From Glossina fuscipes (Eukaryota; Arthropoda; Insecta; Diptera; Glossinidae), in NCBI RefSeq assembly GCF_014805625.2, contig NW_023998490.1:539197-603196 (forward strand): a DNA stretch of 64,000 nucleotides. The letters run 5' to 3'. The first letter of the stretch is position 1; the number at the start of each line of letters is the position of its first letter. The notes under the pieces were generated by a model, which was not told the origin of the DNA, ran no database searches, and worked only from the letters and a program-made list of their open reading frames with translations. This document shows positions 12,525 through 24,560 of the stretch, in pieces. The translations under genes and the position numbers were made by a program.

Positions 12525-12870
12525 AACATCTGTCAGACCTGTTATTATAGCGATCTACTTAGAATCATTTCCTAAATCTGTCTGTTTGTCTGTTCAACAA
12601 TGCGTTTGATGAGGTTTGTGTTCAACCCTTTAATTTGTAAACTCTGACAACATTGGCTTCACGAATGCCATCATGGTGGTCATGGCGCGAGTCCGCATCC
12701 AATTAAAAATGGATTGGATTGGATTGGATTGAATTTTTACACCCATTTCGCATTGAATGCTTGTCTTATTTTGAAAAAGTTAGTACATAAAAAATTGAAT
12801 TGGGAGATTTGGATCAGATAAATTCCTCCCATACCATGCTCTTTATAATAAATCAATGCACCTCACCCAC
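12525..12870 (+). repeat. Probable family B copy with a GGATT microsatellite
   Basis: CTGTCTGTTTGTCTGTTCAA (about 12579-12598) is followed by a stretch near 12690-12710 that resembles the 2000-2090 part of copy 1 (ATTAAAAATGG, then GGAT words). A (GGATT)4 microsatellite at 12711-12730 appears to be an expansion of that GGAT core. Alignment is weak. Confidence 0.4.
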
Positions 12871-13699
12871 AATCTTATCTTTCTATTTAGAATTAGGTCA
12901 AATATTATACACATACATTTACTTAGAAAACATTAGACCATAACACGTTAGGTAACTAATATATAAGTCGTACATTTTTCATTATTCCTCTAATGGCCTG
13001 TGCGTACAAACGCACGTGTACAGCTGCTCCTTTGTGAGTGTGCAACTGAAAGAAGGGCGACCTGACGTGCTTTACAGTGGTAAAGTTATACATTGCCAAT
13101 TTGTTATCCATAAGATATAACATTGCAGTTGTACTTTGTGAGTCAGAAAAAAAAAAAGGGGAAAGCAAAGGCATACAGGCATCTTAGGCGTGTGATTTGA
13201 CTGGTTTGGGGTATTTTCAATTAATTTGTAGATGATACCTTAATTTTTCCGATTGAGAGAAGGTTTACCACAGATACTACGTACAGACAGAGAGATGGAC
13301 AGACAATCAAATGGACCTACCTAGGTGCATTCCGAAGCTGACACTGGTCAAGAGTTTATATAGAATTTTTGTTTCTTTTGAAGTCTGCTTCAAACAATTG
13401 AAAAAAAGTTAAATTTCGATACACTTTAATATTGATTTTAATATTTAATATTTTATATAATATTAATTTTTTTTACAATTGAGAACAATTGAAAAAGTCA
13501 GTCTGTATTTGTTAACAGCTGTTGCCTTGAGAGCAATTCAAAAATAATTCGATAACATCGGAGAGTAAGCGTCCGAATTTCGTAACATCTGAGAGTAATT
13601 CAAAAATAATTACGGTAGACGTGGCCAAATTTTTTCAACTTTGTACAGATACTACAGCATAACCCATAGAGTATACGGTCACATTTTTATACATTTACC

Positions 13700-13960
13700 T
13701 GATGTAGTTGATCAGGAGTGAGCAGAAAAAAACAATTTTTTATCGCATTTGAAAACAGAGGATTTCCCAGTTTACGTGTTACTGGGCACGTATCCTTCCA
13801 GCGATTTGATCTATTTTCAATACCGACCGGCATGCAAGAACTTCCAATGTTTCTGGCGAAAATTAAGTTAGTTCCTATTTTGCGGCCAAAAGAATGTTCC
13901 TTGTGCACGTTGCAAACGTTTTGACAATGAAATATGTCCTTCAATCTTCGATGATGAGTA
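13700..13960 (+). repeat. Dispersed repeat family X, copy (5' part plus tail)
   Basis: ATTTTCAATACCGACC, ACTTCCAATGTTTCT, TATTTTGCGGCCAAAAGAA and GTTGCAAACGTTTTGACAA occur in the order seen at 29110-29190 and in the tail of other X copies. The central GATCAAGAATATAT part is missing, so this copy is internally deleted. A CAGACAG/GGACAGAC stretch at about 13283-13305 may be another trace of the family. Confidence 0.65.
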
Positions 13961-15825
13961 TAAGAAAAAAAATCTTGCCTACATTCAAAATGGCAGCCGC
14001 CACAAGGAACGAGACGAGGGAAACTGTTGATCAATATTTCGACATATCTCTCTCCCATTATAATGCAAATTGGTACAGTCAAATTATCTGTGTAATTACA
14101 TGGTAGCGAATAAAAGAAATTATTTCTAAATAAGTTGTTTATTTAAGTTAATTAAAATTGGCTTCTGTGACTGTATATAAAGGTTTGGGGGGTTAGAAAA
14201 AACTGATTCCGTACCTGTTAAAATCGTGAGCCCAGCAATCACCTAAAACTGACTGACTTTCTTCATTAAGTATTATTCCGTACAAACCTATGCGTGAAAT
14301 TACCCTATCAACAGGGACGTTGTCGGACTTAAACGCAGAGAAAGCATAAGGAGTACGTCCTTTTTTAGGTTCTTCTAACTGTCTAACAATTGTTATTATG
14401 TAATCAAAATTTTCAAGATGGTCTTTCTATTCATTTGTATCCTCTATTTATTCTCTATATCGTTTATGCCTTTGACGTACTAATCGTGCTCCAAAACTCA
14501 GTTTATTACCTCTTATAAAAGTCAATATAAATGGGATTTTACAGTAAAATATATGATTTTACATTGACACTAAGACACTACACTATTTAAGGATTAAGCT
14601 TTACTAAACTGCTCGAACGTTGAAAGGCATTTGGGTAAGGTATTGTCTGCACGTGATATAAACACTTTTCGATATTGAGGTGACATTCAAATACTTAACA
14701 AAGAAAAAATCAATTCAATGGTTTTTGCTTCAGTTGAGTCCGGAAAAGTAAAATGGATAAATTAACTTCATTAACTCTGTTGACTCTATTAACCACAATT
14801 GACAGCGAACAGATTGAATGAAAAGATATTTTTTTATGGAAATTTTTTTTACATCCATTAGTTTAATTCTCTGAATGTCCTTTAGTAAATATTTATAGCC
14901 ATATAATACACATAAAAGATCGACAATTGTGATACAATCAATTTATTAACGAAAAAGTTAAATAAAAAAACTAAATCTCCATTAAACCATTGTTAGAAGC
15001 GAATGAAAACATTTTCAATCTGTCATTAACATTGAGCGGCTTATGTTTTTCCGAATCCAATTATTTGCATAAATTATGAACGATTTTAATAACATAACAT
15101 AACAAAGCAACAGTGGAACTTAGTTATTAATGCAGCTGTTTTATAATGAAAATTTATTATGATATGCAATTTCATTCACTTTTATAGCAACTAAAATTGA
15201 TTATTAATCATATTTATTGCATGCTATTTTTCATTGGCATAAATACGTTATTTATGCTAATTTCATTTCATGTTTGTTTATTCATTTTGAATAGGTAACG
15301 TGATATGCGAATATGATAATTAAAAAAACTTTTATAGATGGCAAGGGGGTTTATCGCCTATCCAAACAGAATTCTCTAAAGGTCTTAGCTTAACTTGAAT
15401 AGTTAGCGTGCGTTAGACATTGATTGGATTTGGAAGCTTAGTTCGTGTAAATTAAAAAACCGATTAGTGTTATCAACTGAGCACTCGCCACGAATCCAGA
15501 CTTGGCAATCGCGGTTCTTATATACTCAGCCTACCCAGAACTATTTTCAACATACTTTGAGACTTTTTTTGCTCATTTCTGGCTACAATTACACATTCAG
15601 CAGAGCAGTTAACAGTTTTCAATTTTAAAGTTGACTAATTTTTGTTTAGGGTTAGAGTATTAGCAAAGCGAATTTTATGGTCTGGGATATTTTTCATGGT
15701 CTAAGATATTCTATTTCAAAGAATATCAATCAGAAAAGCAAGCAGATAAAGTAAGCATTATGCAATATCATAGGCATTAAAGTACTAAAACGAACATAAG
15801 TCTGTCTATGCGACTATGTTACAGA
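13961..15825. other. Featureless AT-rich stretch
   Basis: Long AT-rich sequence with only short frames. Small inverted AT words are common but not distinctive. Confidence 0.45.
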
Positions 15826-15829
15826 GTTA

Positions 15830-15945
15830 CTTGTAAGGTGTGCGTTTTAGCGCACTGAGATTCGAGCATGCGATTACCGACTTGGCCTCGCGAGTCTATC
15901 CGCGGAAAAATAATTAAACTTGGGACGCCAGCGCGGCCAACTAAA
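15830..15945 (-). mobile_element. tRNA-derived SINE-like copy (family S)
   Basis: Read on the minus strand, a TGGCCGCGCTGG word (about 15934-15945) fits the RNA polymerase III A box apart from one base. GCTCGAATCTC (15857-15867) fits the B box, and the distance between them is compatible with a tRNA with a long variable arm. Downstream the word AGTGCGCTAAAACGCACAC parallels GCGGTAGAATTTAC at 42200 and GCGGTAGAGTGTAC at 45145. It is not an intact tRNA: the acceptor stem is not paired. Family membership is inferred from these shared blocks. Confidence 0.5.
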
Positions 15946-16747
15946 TGACATCTCTTCCTCTTCTTACATAATTTTCACGAGTACTCCGCTTACAAATTTC
16001 CATTTGGAACAGTCGTTGTATAAACCAACTTGATATATGTTTTTTTTTCGGACAATAATCAAGGACGAAAGAAAATGGTTGCATATTAAGTGAATATGGA
16101 AAACTGGGATGGAGTAACGTGCTTACTTCCGATAAATACACCTTCTTTTTCGGTTGTATCTGCCTTTTTCTTTAATTGTTTTTCCTTCGGTCTTGGAGTG
16201 GTGTTAGGTGAAGCATTGTTTCCATTTCAAATGCCTCAGCTCTATCAATATTGAAATTGAATTGCACTCTTTACTTTTTTTGTCTACAACAGCAACATAC
16301 CACTGAAGTGAAAATGGACCAACGAGAGTGATGTCTTCGTATACGATTTCATTTTCCTAACAATGTATAAGGAAGGCAGCAATGACATAAGCGAAATATT
16401 ACGTTAGGAAGCAGGTACATGATTTTAACAAAAGGCATGATCAAAAGTACGACAGTGAAGAACCTTCGAATTGCATTAATCAACTCATTAATCAACTAAG
16501 TCTACCACATGATTACTTTTACAAAAATTTCCTAAATACTACAGATAAAACGACTATGGGCACCACTTTAAAAACACTTTGTGCAAAGGGAAGGCATGGA
16601 AATAATTTATCGAAATTACTTCTTCACAACTTCACTTTTCTTCATACAATGTTATAATTTGTCAAAAAAAAGAAACAAAAATGGCGAAAAAAAGGATACA
16701 AATAGTTGTTCGTACAATTATGACATTTATGCATGTCGTGAGCGTAG
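15946..16747. other. Featureless stretch
   Basis: No supported feature. It would hold the 3' end of the minus-strand candidate gene at 16748-17110. I see no clear AATAAA in the first 100 bases downstream on that strand. Confidence 0.4.
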
Positions 16748-17110
16748 CTAATGAAAGCTTTTACGTTTTGTCCACTTTTCGTAGAGTTGGGCTAATTGAT
16801 TTAATAGATTAATGGCTTTAAAATCTTCTTGCGCTAAAGCGAAATCCTCTAGTGGGCGCCTGAACTCCAAAGCCCCTTGATAACTAGTTATTGTATTAGT
16901 GGAGGTGCATAACCGTTTTGGCGCTATCTGCTGTTGGCTTTGCGTGGAGCTACTGGAAGTTTTATTGTCAGCCTTGTTCGGCTTTTCCTGTTTGATTTCA
17001 TTTTCCGTTAGCCCGCATTGCGATTTCCCTCGAAGCATAAAATACCAATAAAATGAATACCAAAAAAATAAGTAATCAACAAATTGAGTTACAAGAACTT
17101 TTAGAGACAT
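16748..17110 (-). CDS. Candidate small single-pass membrane protein, 120 residues, unidentified
   Basis: An ATG-initiated frame of 120 codons ends in TAG. Residues 3-27 are strongly hydrophobic and aromatic (LKVLVTQFVDYLFF, then WYSFYWYFML), which suggests an N-terminal signal anchor. A polar, Lys/Glu/Asn-rich linker follows (about 30-52), then a Ser/Gln low-complexity stretch (SSSSTQSQQQ, 53-62). A C-terminal segment (about 85-117, LEDFALAQEDFKAINLLNQL and onward) looks like an amphipathic helix. Base composition is less AT-rich than the flanks and codon choice looks ordered, which is why I prefer it over other frames. The start context is not a strong fly consensus and I see no introns. I do not recognise a family. 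It could also be the last exon of a larger gene or a chance frame. Confidence 0.42.
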   Translation of the reverse strand: MSLKVLVTQFVDYLFFWYSFYWYFMLRGKSQCGLTENEIKQEKPNKADNKTSSSSTQSQQQIAPKRLCTSTNTITSYQGALEFRRPLEDFALAQEDFKAINLLNQLAQLYEKWTKRKSFH

Positions 17111-20110
17111 CGGACTCGTGTAGATTTTTGAATAGATCTTAAGACGTTCTAAAAGTTATCAGAAAAACCTTTCGTGGCCACGTTCGGGATTCCCCCACAT
17201 ATACCCTCCCAATGTACGCAAAACACTAAAGCCTCATCAACCCTACACATGGCAGTCAAAATTTAAGAATTTTTATCACAGTCTGCATCGTTATAGATAA
17301 TTATTGACATGTAATACAATTTTTCTTTTTTGCATTGTTTCAACATGAAGCGTGATTTCGTTTTCCAATAACGTTTGTGATTCTATTTTTATTTAGTTTT
17401 TATAATTGCCATCCAATTATCAATTCCTTTGACAAAAGCGCAAACTAAGCGTGAAAATAGTCTACGTTTTAGCAAAGCCAAAACTGTGGATTACGCATGA
17501 TGATGAGCAAACTTCACGCTAGTAAAGTGTTCGGTAGCAGTGTTTAAACAGAATGAGTAGCCAAATAGGTAAGAATCGCGATCACCGGATTCAAATCCTA
17601 ATGCGTTAGAGTTTACTGTGGTCGATAAAGGCGTATAACTGAGTGATTTGAGCACACACCAATTACGCGGAGGCTGCTTTCCTATCTCTCTCTCTTTTCT
17701 CACTTCTTAGTCGTGCCGACTAAAGACTAGGATATTGGAAAGCCACTCGTAAGATGGTTGCTTCCAATGGTGACGAGAATGCGTCCAATCGAGCATTTGC
17801 TCAATTCTTAATCTTGACTGAACAATAGGTCCGCCACTTCATAAGTGAAGTATAGAAAGAGTCCAAACAATTAAACGAAATAGGAGAATCGTTTACCTAA
17901 GGAAGCTGAACGCAGTTCCATGTCTTAGGAAAGTCATAGCATCAATTTTCATTAGATGCGCTTGAGACAATTCTCATTGATTCAGAAAACACAAATAAGA
18001 GAAAAGAAGACTGGTGTGATGCCAGTCGCTGGTCGCTGGTCGCTTCTTCCGAAAAAGGAAGTGCAATTCAATGACACGGCCGTTGTTGCAACGCGCAGCC
18101 TCAAAAATATACAGGTCGAATTGTTTACTCACCCATCCGACAAATGGGATAATCGCGTATGTTTCAAAGGCCTATCGCCTTTAACGGTAGTGATAGATCG
18201 TTCATATCTCCGGTCACATCTATTCTACATAAATAAACGAGTCACAAAGAAACAAAGTTAGGTTGGTTTATATTATAAATTAATTTATGTGTTCAATGAG
18301 ATAGAATAATAATTTTCAATGTTTTACTAGTCGCTGTTCTTAATTATATAATTGGATCATTCAATGGACAGTTCCTGAGAACGAATGATAGTAGTAGATG
18401 TAGTCGTAGTGTACAAGAAAATCATCAGCAATCAAAGGGTAAGATTGAAATTTATAGAACGGCACAAATTAGATTACGTTTGCATACAAAGGCATGCTTA
18501 AAAAAAAAAGAGCCTCGAAAATGCACCTCTACGCTTTAAATGTGTCACTACGCGCATGTACGTCGAATCGCCATTCCGGACCAATTTCTTTCATAAGCTT
18601 CGTGCTTATTTGTTTAAAGAGGACGTTACATGGGGAGTAGGCCTGAAAATGGTTTTTAATAATTCTAATAACAATGGGTCAAAAGTCTGTCAAAATATCC
18701 CTACGATTGCGACCAGCAGGTTGAACTCAAAAACACGTAAAAGGACATCAGACGGATAAAAAAGCTTAAATCGATTCGCGAAATCAGTTCTAAACTATCG
18801 GTGTAACGACAGCTGGATCTATCACGAGTTCTTCTGGATATTATATATATCCGCATAAACTTAATATACATATGTATTTGGCAACGATGGTTTCAGTGAA
18901 AATCTGTGGCTGGTGGCTATTTTAAGGAGCTCGCTGTCGCTCGGGTTCAAGAAGAACCTAAGTAAGTTCCTCCTAATTATTTGGTGTTTCCATCGTCGCC
19001 GGTGCAACTTTCAAGTGCCGTTGCGTATTCAATACTAGCGAGTATATAATCTAAGTAACTCGGCAGCTTTTTGGTGACAAAACATACAGACAGTGAATAA
19101 ATAAATGCCTTACTCGGCTGAGACGAGTTAGATAACTTATTCTGCTTCGATCTTTGTGGTTGCGTTTCTCTCGACGTTCCACGGACGAGCTTACAGAGCT
19201 TGCGATCGTTGCCCTTTACTCCGCGCTCTATGTCCATGTTATTGTCTTGTGGTTCATGAGATTCAGTAAGCATTAGTATTGTCACTTGGGTCAGCTTCAA
19301 ATGTCGAAGCACTCGTTTCGCCAGTGTTAGTTGCTGATAGAGATTTCTTCGAGAGAGATAGTACATAGAGAGTACAATTTGGGTCCGCTCTATAAGATGA
19401 TAGTCCAGAAAACATACGCTTTCAACAGGATAAGTTTTGTGTCACAAAGCACGTTAAACAATCCATTTACTACATGAAAAGTTTAGCGATGCGATAATGG
19501 CTATAAATACCGATATCTGGTGACCTGCAAAAAACTGCGATTAAACAAATTGTTGCAGAGTAGTGAACAAAGACTTAGTGAACAAAGTGTTCGATAATTG
19601 CTTTGGCAATTGGGTTCTTTCCTGTAAGAAGCCCAGTGGGCTATGTAGATGTCGTATTCAAAACTTGTCTTGGATATAATTTTAAACTAAAAAAAAGAAT
19701 TGTTTTTCTGCTTGTTTGCGTGCTTTTCCTTTTAAGCGATCGTATCAGTTTTATTAGAAAGCCCTGTACTGGATTCAATTGATTTTCCTAAGCATATTAT
19801 AGAGGGAAGGCAACTGTGACAGCAACTGATGGTGTCCGAATAAGTTTTCAATTTGTTCAAAAAAGAAAAGTAATTAGAATAAATAATGAAGCAAAGGCCA
19901 GGGTTAGATTCCAACGATGTTTGTTCATTTTATATCCAAACATTGGTGAACTAGGGTAACTGGCTGCAACTAGGGTATCGTGCTAAGTCTACTGAACTTG
20001 TGAAGTATTGTTTTTATGAAACTAAAGCGTAGGTGCGCATTAGAGTAGAGGTGGGACGTGTAATTGATTGCATAACACATTCGAAGAACGTCTGACTACA
20101 TACATAGATA
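17111..20110. other. Non-coding stretch, nothing recognised
   Basis: Several frames of 60-130 codons occur on both strands (for example 17956-18261 plus, 18977-19366 minus). None has domain motifs, compositional bias or splice signals that I can support. Confidence 0.4.
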
Positions 20111-20115
20111 AGCTT

Positions 20116-20158
20116 TTCAATAGCTCCCGCATAATCTGACATGCGAGATACTATTGAA
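20116..20158. other. Inverted repeat (hairpin, short loop)
   Basis: TTCAATAGCTCCCGCAT pairs with ATGCGAGATACTATTGAA across a loop of about 8 bases. There are 8 outer pairs, a small bulge and about 8 inner pairs. It is too short for a typical animal microRNA precursor. Confidence 0.55.
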
Positions 20159-20159
20159 T

Positions 20160-21265
20160 AGAATATTGTTAGTCTTTGTTATTGATTGAACATCTAGCGT
20201 GGTCATGCCTTCCTATTGTTTCACTGCGTGTGGCGCTTTTATTTAGGATGTAAAAAATTAAGTTAATTGTGCGCAAAATATTTTCATTTTTTCGGTGGCT
20301 TACATATGCATTATTGACCTCATTATTTAATGCATAAATTAATGCAAATAATATCATTGATTACGTATCAATATTATCACATATGTTTACTTATTTTGCT
20401 CGTAACGATTTTATTAAACGTATAATTAAAGCTTTTAATTCATCCTTAATTTGCATTCTTTAATATTTTATTATCCTACGGCAAGCGTGTGCAAGTACAA
20501 CGTCGAAGTTTCATCGTGTGTTTCCAAGCTATATATTCATACTCTAGATGTAGAAATAAGTCCCTGTCGATTTGCCGTTATAAGTCAAATTCCAACTTAA
20601 TCATATGCCAGCACTATTTTTATGCTCCTTGTTACAGCGTAAAGGGTTCTGCTTCAGCTGAGTTTTGTGCCCAAAAAACCTTAGACGTTGCAAATTTTGC
20701 TTCTTGTTTTTAATTCAAAGAAAAAAAGCGCTGCTATGTTGTGATGGCTGATGAAAACTGCATATGATACAATATCCGAACTACGGACAAATGTGGTGCA
20801 GTTCAAGCAAGCCATGGGCGAACAAGCTAAATGCCTTTGGCACTCTTATTTTGGGATATTAGGTGAGTATGGTACATATACAAAAAATAAAGGAAGATTA
20901 GTTATGGCTGCATTCTTCAGCGTCACGACAGCCTGTAGCTGAACTTTATATATCCAAACTTGTGCGGGAAACTTTAGCAGAAGTAAAGTGAAATATACTG
21001 AAAATCTGCTAATGAACATCAATCTTCACTTGAACTTCAGTCAATGACGGTAGCTACTCAAGCAAAGTTGCGTTTCTTCTGAAAACACTTAAAATCTGCG
21101 TCCCTTTATGAATAGCCTAAATACGTCCTAGTAGAACGGTATTCATTTTCGGCGATACACAACACTTTGAAAAAACATTTTTTCACTGAATCCTTGAAAT
21201 AAAGAACATTTTTTATAAAAAAAAAATACCACTAAGCAATTGTTTTTATATCTTACATAGCTGAT
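20160..21265. other. Featureless stretch
   Basis: No supported gene or repeat. Confidence 0.4.
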
Positions 21266-21270
21266 ACTAC

Positions 21271-21703
21271 TGTTACGGAAATCCCAAACCTAGCCATTTT
21301 CTACAACGAAATGTACATTCGCGAGGCGTCATGCAGCTGCATATCGATGAAAGCGATTAGCGGGAAAACAGTCAGGTAAAAGCAAAGTGCATATTCGCAG
21401 GCGCCGCAAGCAGCTGCAGGCCGATGAAAACGGTTACCAACAAAAGCAGGTTAACGAACTAAAAATCAAGTCATAAAATTAGGCAAATGTGCATATAAAT
21501 TAAATATTTGTCAAAGACAACAGAGTAGAAAAAGAATATTTGAGTAACACGGTCGAACGTATTGCCAAAAATTATTTGTAAATAATCCTACATTAAAAGA
21601 AATGTAATTGCAAATAAAAGAACTTTGAAGTGTATTTCTCTTGATCAAAATATCTGCGATCTAGTGATACGGACTGCATCTCATAAAAGCGAATTTCATA
21701 ACA
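21271..21703 (+). mobile_element. Solo LTR of a retrovirus-like retrotransposon (433 bases)
   Basis: The block starts TGTTACG and ends CATAACA, which is inverse except for one base. The canonical TG...CA ends are therefore present within a short terminal inverted repeat. The 4 bases before it (21267-21270, CTAC) are repeated exactly after it (21704-21707), as expected for a target duplication of a Ty3/gypsy-type integrase. An AATAAA polyadenylation signal lies at 21613-21618, in the last third, where an LTR R region would place it. That fixes the plus orientation. The interior holds two imperfect 76-base direct repeats (from 21304 and 21380). No internal coding region or second LTR is present, so it is a solo LTR left by recombination. 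The superfamily is inferred from the 4-base duplication only. Confidence 0.75.
21304..21455 (+). repeat. Two 76-base tandem units inside the solo LTR
   Basis: ATGTACATTCGCGAGGCG and GTGCATATTCGCAGGCGCC begin matching positions 76 bases apart. CAGCTGCATATCGATGAAA and CAGCTGCAGGCCGATGAAA continue the match. Tandem units in U3 often carry enhancer or repressor sites, but that role is only an inference here. Confidence 0.75.
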
Positions 21704-21707
21704 CTAC

Positions 21708-23630
21708 GGTGTCCAAAAGTACGACCAATTTAAGTTTTTCCTTGCCAACAGTTTCGCCCGCCGAAAGGAATGCGCAGTCCACAACATCACGATAATCCAA
21801 GAAAACTGTTAACATCCCCTTGATTTGTGAGCGACTTTATCGCGATTCTTTTGGTCTTGGCGCACCCTCTACACGATATTCGCTCAACTGGTTGGTTGCT
21901 TTCGGGTTGTGTGCGTAAATCCAAGTCTAATCTCTCGTAATAAAGCGTTTCATGACTGATTGGTTGCTCTCCGCTCAACAAAATCATACTTTATAAAAAT
22001 CGGACTAAATATCTTTCGTATCGTAGGAAATTGTGTGAAATTTGACACAGATGTCTGTCGCAGTCCTACCAATTTAGAAGAATATATTCTTGGCATTAGA
22101 TATACCTGAACAATTTAACTTGGTCTTGCTTTTCGATCATAGTATTGTATAATACAATGTAATATTATTTACAAAAGTTAAACATAGTAAAACTGCTTAG
22201 GATCAATCCAAGAACTCGAAAATATGCTAAATGCCAAAATTGCGGAGAAAGAAGTACAAAGGTCGAACGTATTATCGTTTCAGTAAGCCTTGTTTTTAAT
22301 TTGTGGCAACAGGCAACATACGTTAGCTTAATATTTGCATCAATCTGCAGATCACTATCGCCCGAACATAGCAAATAAGTGGCGAGAATGTTTTAATATT
22401 TTTTCACTTTTTTTTTTTTTTGGCTTTGCTTTTACAGACGTTGCGGCGTGTTCAGGAGAACCACTTATTGATCAAACAAAAAAAATTTCTCTTGCTTACT
22501 TAATACATACTATGAACATTACGTGCATAACATTTTCTTTTTCGAAAATTTCCAGTTGTTTCCCAAGCACTACGAAAAAAATAGCTATGCTGGGGAGTTG
22601 AAGCCTAATACTTTGCTTGTTGATTTCTAGCTCCTCTAACAACTTAACGGATGTCTTTAGAAAGTGTTTATATTCCTTTAATTTCATTTTAAAAAAGCAT
22701 ATATACGTTAGTATAGCTTCGTCAAGATGGCCTTTGAGTAGACATAAGGATAAGAACGGTTCCGAAGTCTTCAAAGGTTCTACCAAGATGTTAAGATTTT
22801 GGGACAATTGTTTTTGGTTGCAGACGATTATGGATTTGGGTATAGAGCTAAACGTTTCCTTGCATCACACCTGTCTTTGATATATGCAGGAAAAAGGCCG
22901 TTTTCGCAAAAAATTGTCCTAAGAAAAGAACTAAAGAAATTAAAAAATATTTGGAAATACGAGAGCATTTTTATGCTGCTGAAATTGCAGAGTAATGAAG
23001 AACAAAATTCTACAAAATTTTAATGCACATCTACAGTACATGTCGACCCTCCGAGCATGTTTATCTTGAAGCACCCGCAGCATACTTCAAATATTTCTAA
23101 CATTTCCCATTATAACTTTCTAGAGCATACTTAAAACGACTTGGTTTAGAACATCACGTAGGATATTTTCGATAAGTTAGTCCAAACAATTTTTTTATCA
23201 ATAAAAGAGTTTTCTTTTTTTTTTTCGAAAGTCGAATTTTTTCATTCAAGCACTCACCAATTACACAAAATCCAATTTTTCTAAAAACCCCGTACGTGTG
23301 TCTCTAGGCATAGGAACGTAGATTAAATGATTTTTTTATTCTTTTTTTTCATTCAAACTTGGATCTTTCACACTGCGTGCTGCTGAGCCCCTCAAATTAA
23401 AAGTGACTTGCGAGAATAACTCTGTTGTAGTCATTTCTTAATATTTTTCCAAAAACAACTTTTTTCGTTTTAAAACCTAAATATACGCCTAACAACCTCC
23501 CAAAATATTACTATTCCGCTACTATTTCTTCCATCTGAGAAAAATTGTCGAGAGATCTCTTTTTTTCGTTTTTTTTAAGCTTCAGCAGTCACGTCACCCT
23601 TGCCCTTATTGAATTCATTTCGCATGAAGA
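21708..23630. other. Featureless stretch
   Basis: Open frames of up to 103 codons overlap on opposite strands at 22335-22880. None is recognisable, and they look like mutual shadows in AT-rich DNA. Confidence 0.4.
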
Positions 23631-23634
23631 TATT

Positions 23635-24560
23635 TATACCCTACACAAGTTTTGGTATCTAACTCACAGAAGGGCTTAATATAGAACCCTTTTTTATTAT
23701 ACCGACCCAGGCGTTGTTACACCGATAAGCCTGTCTGCCCACCTGATTCCTGTCCGCGTAAATTGTTGTTCAATCCACCGATCACAAGTTTCACGAAATG
23801 TCGTATATTGACGTGCTTTGATCCCAGCACGAGCGCTATTCGGGTTATTCCATTTTTTCGACTACTCTTCATATATACCGAAAAAAAATTGGCTCTTCTA
23901 AATACTCTCTATAATGTGTAATCGAATTGCGACTGAAGTAATTTTTTGTACCATCTCTCCTATAACCGTTCCTGGGAAAACTGAATCTTTATTTAGTGAA
24001 AGCGTGTAATTTTTAACATTCCATGGTGAAACGCAAATCAACCTTATCGAATTTGGACCAAGTAGGTCTATTATTTGTATAACGTCGCATATAAGGATCC
24101 TCAGCAAATATAAGTCCCTATAAGCCCGAAAAGGCTTAATTGCTAATGTTTTCTAATGAAAACTTGTTCGTGGTAACAATTTGTCGTACAAGTTAAATGG
24201 ACGAAATTTGAACCACATGGGTCTATTTCTTGGAACCCACGCAATTTAGCAAAACAAATAAAAACAGGGAATTTGAGTGGCATAGGTCTATTGTTTGGAG
24301 TCTAACATATAAAGGGTTTGTCATGAAAATCAAGCCGTCATATGGATAGAAAGTATAATTTCTAGTTTTCTATGACGGAAACTGGAAGATAATGAAATTT
24401 TTGGGAATTAAATTCGGGTCACGTCATATGATGTGAACTTTCATGAAAAGTATGCCTTTGCATGAAAATAATGAAAAAAATTTCGATGTATTATTACGAA
24501 GACGAGAGAATAACTGTACTAGACACAGTGTCGGGTGTCGGGTGTCTAATTGTCAGCCTT
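23635..24560 (+). repeat. Dispersed repeat family B, copy 2 (longest)
   Basis: Blocks in order: ATACCCTACACAAG, GGGCTTAATATAGAA, CCTGTCTGCCCACCTG, GTATATTGACGTG, CTGAATCTTTATTTAGTGAAA, CTTATCGAATTTGGACCAAG, TAGGTCTATT with CGTCGCATATAAGG, then a second TAGGTCTATT with TATAAAGGGTTTGTCATGA. The same order is found at 36730-37420. Two successive TTTGGAC/AGGTCTATT sub-blocks within one copy suggest an internal duplication of about 130-210 bases. Confidence 0.7.

Noticed and set aside
13687..14082. 131-codon minus frame
   Set aside because: It runs through a family X copy, so it is an artefact of repeat sequence, and no protein motif is visible.
17570..17610. Possible tRNA T-arm (GGATTCAAATCC)
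   Set aside because: No matching A box or acceptor stem at tRNA distance on the same strand.
18977..19366. 129-codon minus frame
   Set aside because: Mixed composition without motif, no splice or promoter signals, and no support from neighbouring sequence.
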